This document shows, piece by piece, positions 63,010 through 64,000 of a DNA stretch of 64,000 nucleotides. The position numbers and the translations under genes were made by a program. The notes under the pieces were generated by a model, which was not told the DNA's origin, searched no databases, and saw only the letters and a program-made list of their open reading frames with translations. Source of the stretch: Lentzea nigeriaca (GTDB taxonomy: Bacteria; Actinomycetota; Actinomycetes; Mycobacteriales; Pseudonocardiaceae); contig NZ_JAFBCX010000005.1 in the NCBI RefSeq assembly GCF_016907955.1, positions 1-64,000 on the forward strand, in the 5' to 3' direction. Position 1 is the stretch's first letter. Every line of letters starts with the position of its first letter.

Positions 63010-63716
63010 GGCTCCATCCAAACGACCGAGGCGAGCCGCCCGGTCGGGGCCTGCCTGCGGTGGCTGAAGAGGTCCTTCTCCTCGAACGTGCAGCGCGGGT
63101 CGACGCCGATCTTGCCCACGCCGGCGCTCGCCAGCTGGTTCCACAGCCCGGCCCGCAGGTCGAGCGCCGGGGTGCCCTTGCGCGACTTGGAGGCGCTGCC
63201 CGGCAGGTGCTTCTCGACGTCGGCCTGCATGGCGGCGGGCACCTCGTAGCACTCACCGCACACCGCCGGCCCGAGCAGGACCTCGATGCGTTCGAGCTCG
63301 GCGCCCTGCGCCATCATCGCCTTCAACGCCTCGACGACGACCCCGACACGCGCGCCGACACGCCCGGCGTGGACCGCGCCGATCACGCCGGCCTCGGAGT
63401 CGCCGAGCAACACCGGAACGCAGTCGGCCGTGAGCACCACGAGCCCGAGACCAGGCTGTTTCGTCACAACGGCGTCGGTCGCCTCCAGCGGCTGCGGCTG
63501 CGGCCCGTCGACCACGCCGACCGTCCGGCCGTGCACCTGTTCCATCCACACCAAACGGTCCGGCGTGAGCCCGATGCCCTCGGCGAGACGAGCACGGTTG
63601 GCCTCGACCGCCTTCTCGTCGTCCCCCACGTGGTCGCCGAGGTTGAACGAGTCGTACGGAGCCTTGGACACGCCACCAGCGCGAGTGGTGACAACACGAC
63701 GAATGCGCACACCCAC
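63006..63716 (-). CDS. pgeF: Peptidoglycan editing factor PgeF (YfiH/laccase-domain)
   Basis: 236 residues of the DUF152 family. Metal/active site residues are in VVLTADCVPVLLGD (Cys) and GAVHAGRVGARVG (His), plus the N-terminal His in QVHGRTVG. In E. coli it prevents wrong dipeptide joining to muropeptides. Here the usual ftsZ-pgeF-yggS-sepF order is kept. Confidence 0.93.
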   Translation of the reverse strand: MGVRIRRVVTTRAGGVSKAPYDSFNLGDHVGDDEKAVEANRARLAEGIGLTPDRLVWMEQVHGRTVGVVDGPQPQPLEATDAVVTKQPGLGLVVLTADCVPVLLGDSEAGVIGAVHAGRVGARVGVVVEALKAMMAQGAELERIEVLLGPAVCGECYEVPAAMQADVEKHLPGSASKSRKGTPALDLRAGLWNQLASAGVGKIGVDPRCTFEEKDLFSHRRQAPTGRLASVVWMEP

Positions 63717-63725
63717 ACCCTAAAA

Positions 63726-63776
63726 CGCTGAAGGGAACCTTCCTCCACCTGAGGTGGACGAAGGTTCCCTTCAGCG
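63726..63776. terminator. 17-bp-arm hairpin after ftsZ, repeat family member 2
   Basis: Arms 63726-63742 and 63760-63776 are perfect (CGCTGAAGGGAACCTTC), and an inner CCACCT-G-AGGTGG stem continues the hairpin after a two-base mismatch. The core is the same as at 34537-34592. It lies six bases past the ftsZ stop. Confidence 0.8.
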
Positions 63777-63781
63777 AGCTC

Positions 63782-64000
63782 TCAGCGCCGCATGAACGGC
63801 GGCACGTCCACCTCGTCGTCCGGGTCGTCGGTGACGGGCACCGGACGCGACGGCAGCGAGCCGGTCTGCGCCAGCGACCGTGGCACCGCGGGCACGTACC
63901 CGTTGCCCTGCACCGGCGACGGCTGCGAGGTGGGCGGCGGCGTCACGGGCGGAGCGGGCTGCGGGGCGGGCTGGGCGACCGGCTGCGGCGCCGGCGCCTG
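63782..64000 (-). CDS. ftsZ: Cell division protein FtsZ, C-terminal part
   Basis: Only the last ~72 codons are in the window. The translation is a Pro/Gln/Ala-rich linker followed by the conserved tail DDEVDVPPFMRR. This C-terminal peptide binds SepF and other partners in actinobacteria. The GTPase domain lies beyond the window edge. Confidence 0.93.
   Translation of the reverse strand, partial: QAPAPQPVAQPAPQPAPPVTPPPTSQPSPVQGNGYVPAVPRSLAQTGSLPSRPVPVTDDPDDEVDVPPFMRR

Overview
The window looks like a chromosomal segment of a high-GC actinomycete, most likely of the family Pseudonocardiaceae (Lentzea/Lechevalieria/Saccharothrix-like). The grounds are the codon usage and frequent GTG starts, a SAM-IV riboswitch, an actinobacterial translational T-box before ileS, a type-2 IleS, PriA in place of separate HisA/TrpF, the BioB-BsaP pair, and a sepF-wag31 block next to ftsZ. 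Genus is inference; no rRNA or tRNA gene was seen.

Layout: 1-0.9 kb, a Uma2-fold nuclease gene and a terminator. 0.9-5.8 kb, a minus-strand trp operon (trpE, trp-region membrane protein, trpC, trpB, trpA) with a divergent TetR gene. 6.6-20.4 kb, minus-strand his genes in three pieces (hisD-hisC-hisB-small membrane ORF; membrane protein-hisH-decayed gene-priA; hisF-membrane protein-hisI). Two non-his blocks separate them: a plus-strand F420-type oxidoreductase and Clp_N/HTH regulator pair, and a 5 kb block with split transketolase, soxR, a hydrolase, a membrane protein, kptA and a methyltransferase. No trpF is present, which fits the bifunctional PriA isomerase serving both pathways.

20.5-27.4 kb is mixed: a secreted M14 carboxypeptidase, a class V PLP enzyme beside a decayed copy of its C-terminus, two paralogous membrane proteins, a peptide-type ABC solute-binding lipoprotein, a nitrilase-fold amidase, a secreted cupin and an ABM-type monooxygenase. 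27.3-31.6 kb is the NAD block nadA-nadB-nadC with a divergent NrtR regulator and a 23-bp dyad between them. 31.6-34.6 kb has a Lon-substrate-domain protein and an MFS transporter plus DUF1445 operon. 34.6-39.8 kb is a biotin block (bioA, bioD, bioB, bsaP, DUF2567) without bioF but with two tandem secreted ricin-type lectins. Then come a P450, dnaE, a cassette bounded by 30-bp perfect inverted repeats, an AsnC-HTH fusion protein, an RluA-type pseudouridine synthase, lspA, a SAM-IV-controlled desulfurase-like enzyme, a K+/H+ antiporter, an M28 aminopeptidase, a TetR pair, ileS with its T-box, a truncated SARP regulator, and the division block wag31-yggT-sepF-yggS-pgeF-ftsZ (ftsZ cut by the window end).

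The most interesting signal is regulatory. The promoter of the split transketolase next to soxR and the promoter of the ABM monooxygenase 13 kb away share an almost identical MerR/SoxR-type operator with 19-bp promoter spacing, which points to a small SoxR regulon. Other points of note are twin operators before the Clp_N/HTH gene, a repeated hairpin family shared by two distant sites, an inverted-repeat-bounded AbiEi/DUF559-type gene, and several decaying genes (9964-10607, 21831-21895, 58197-59505).
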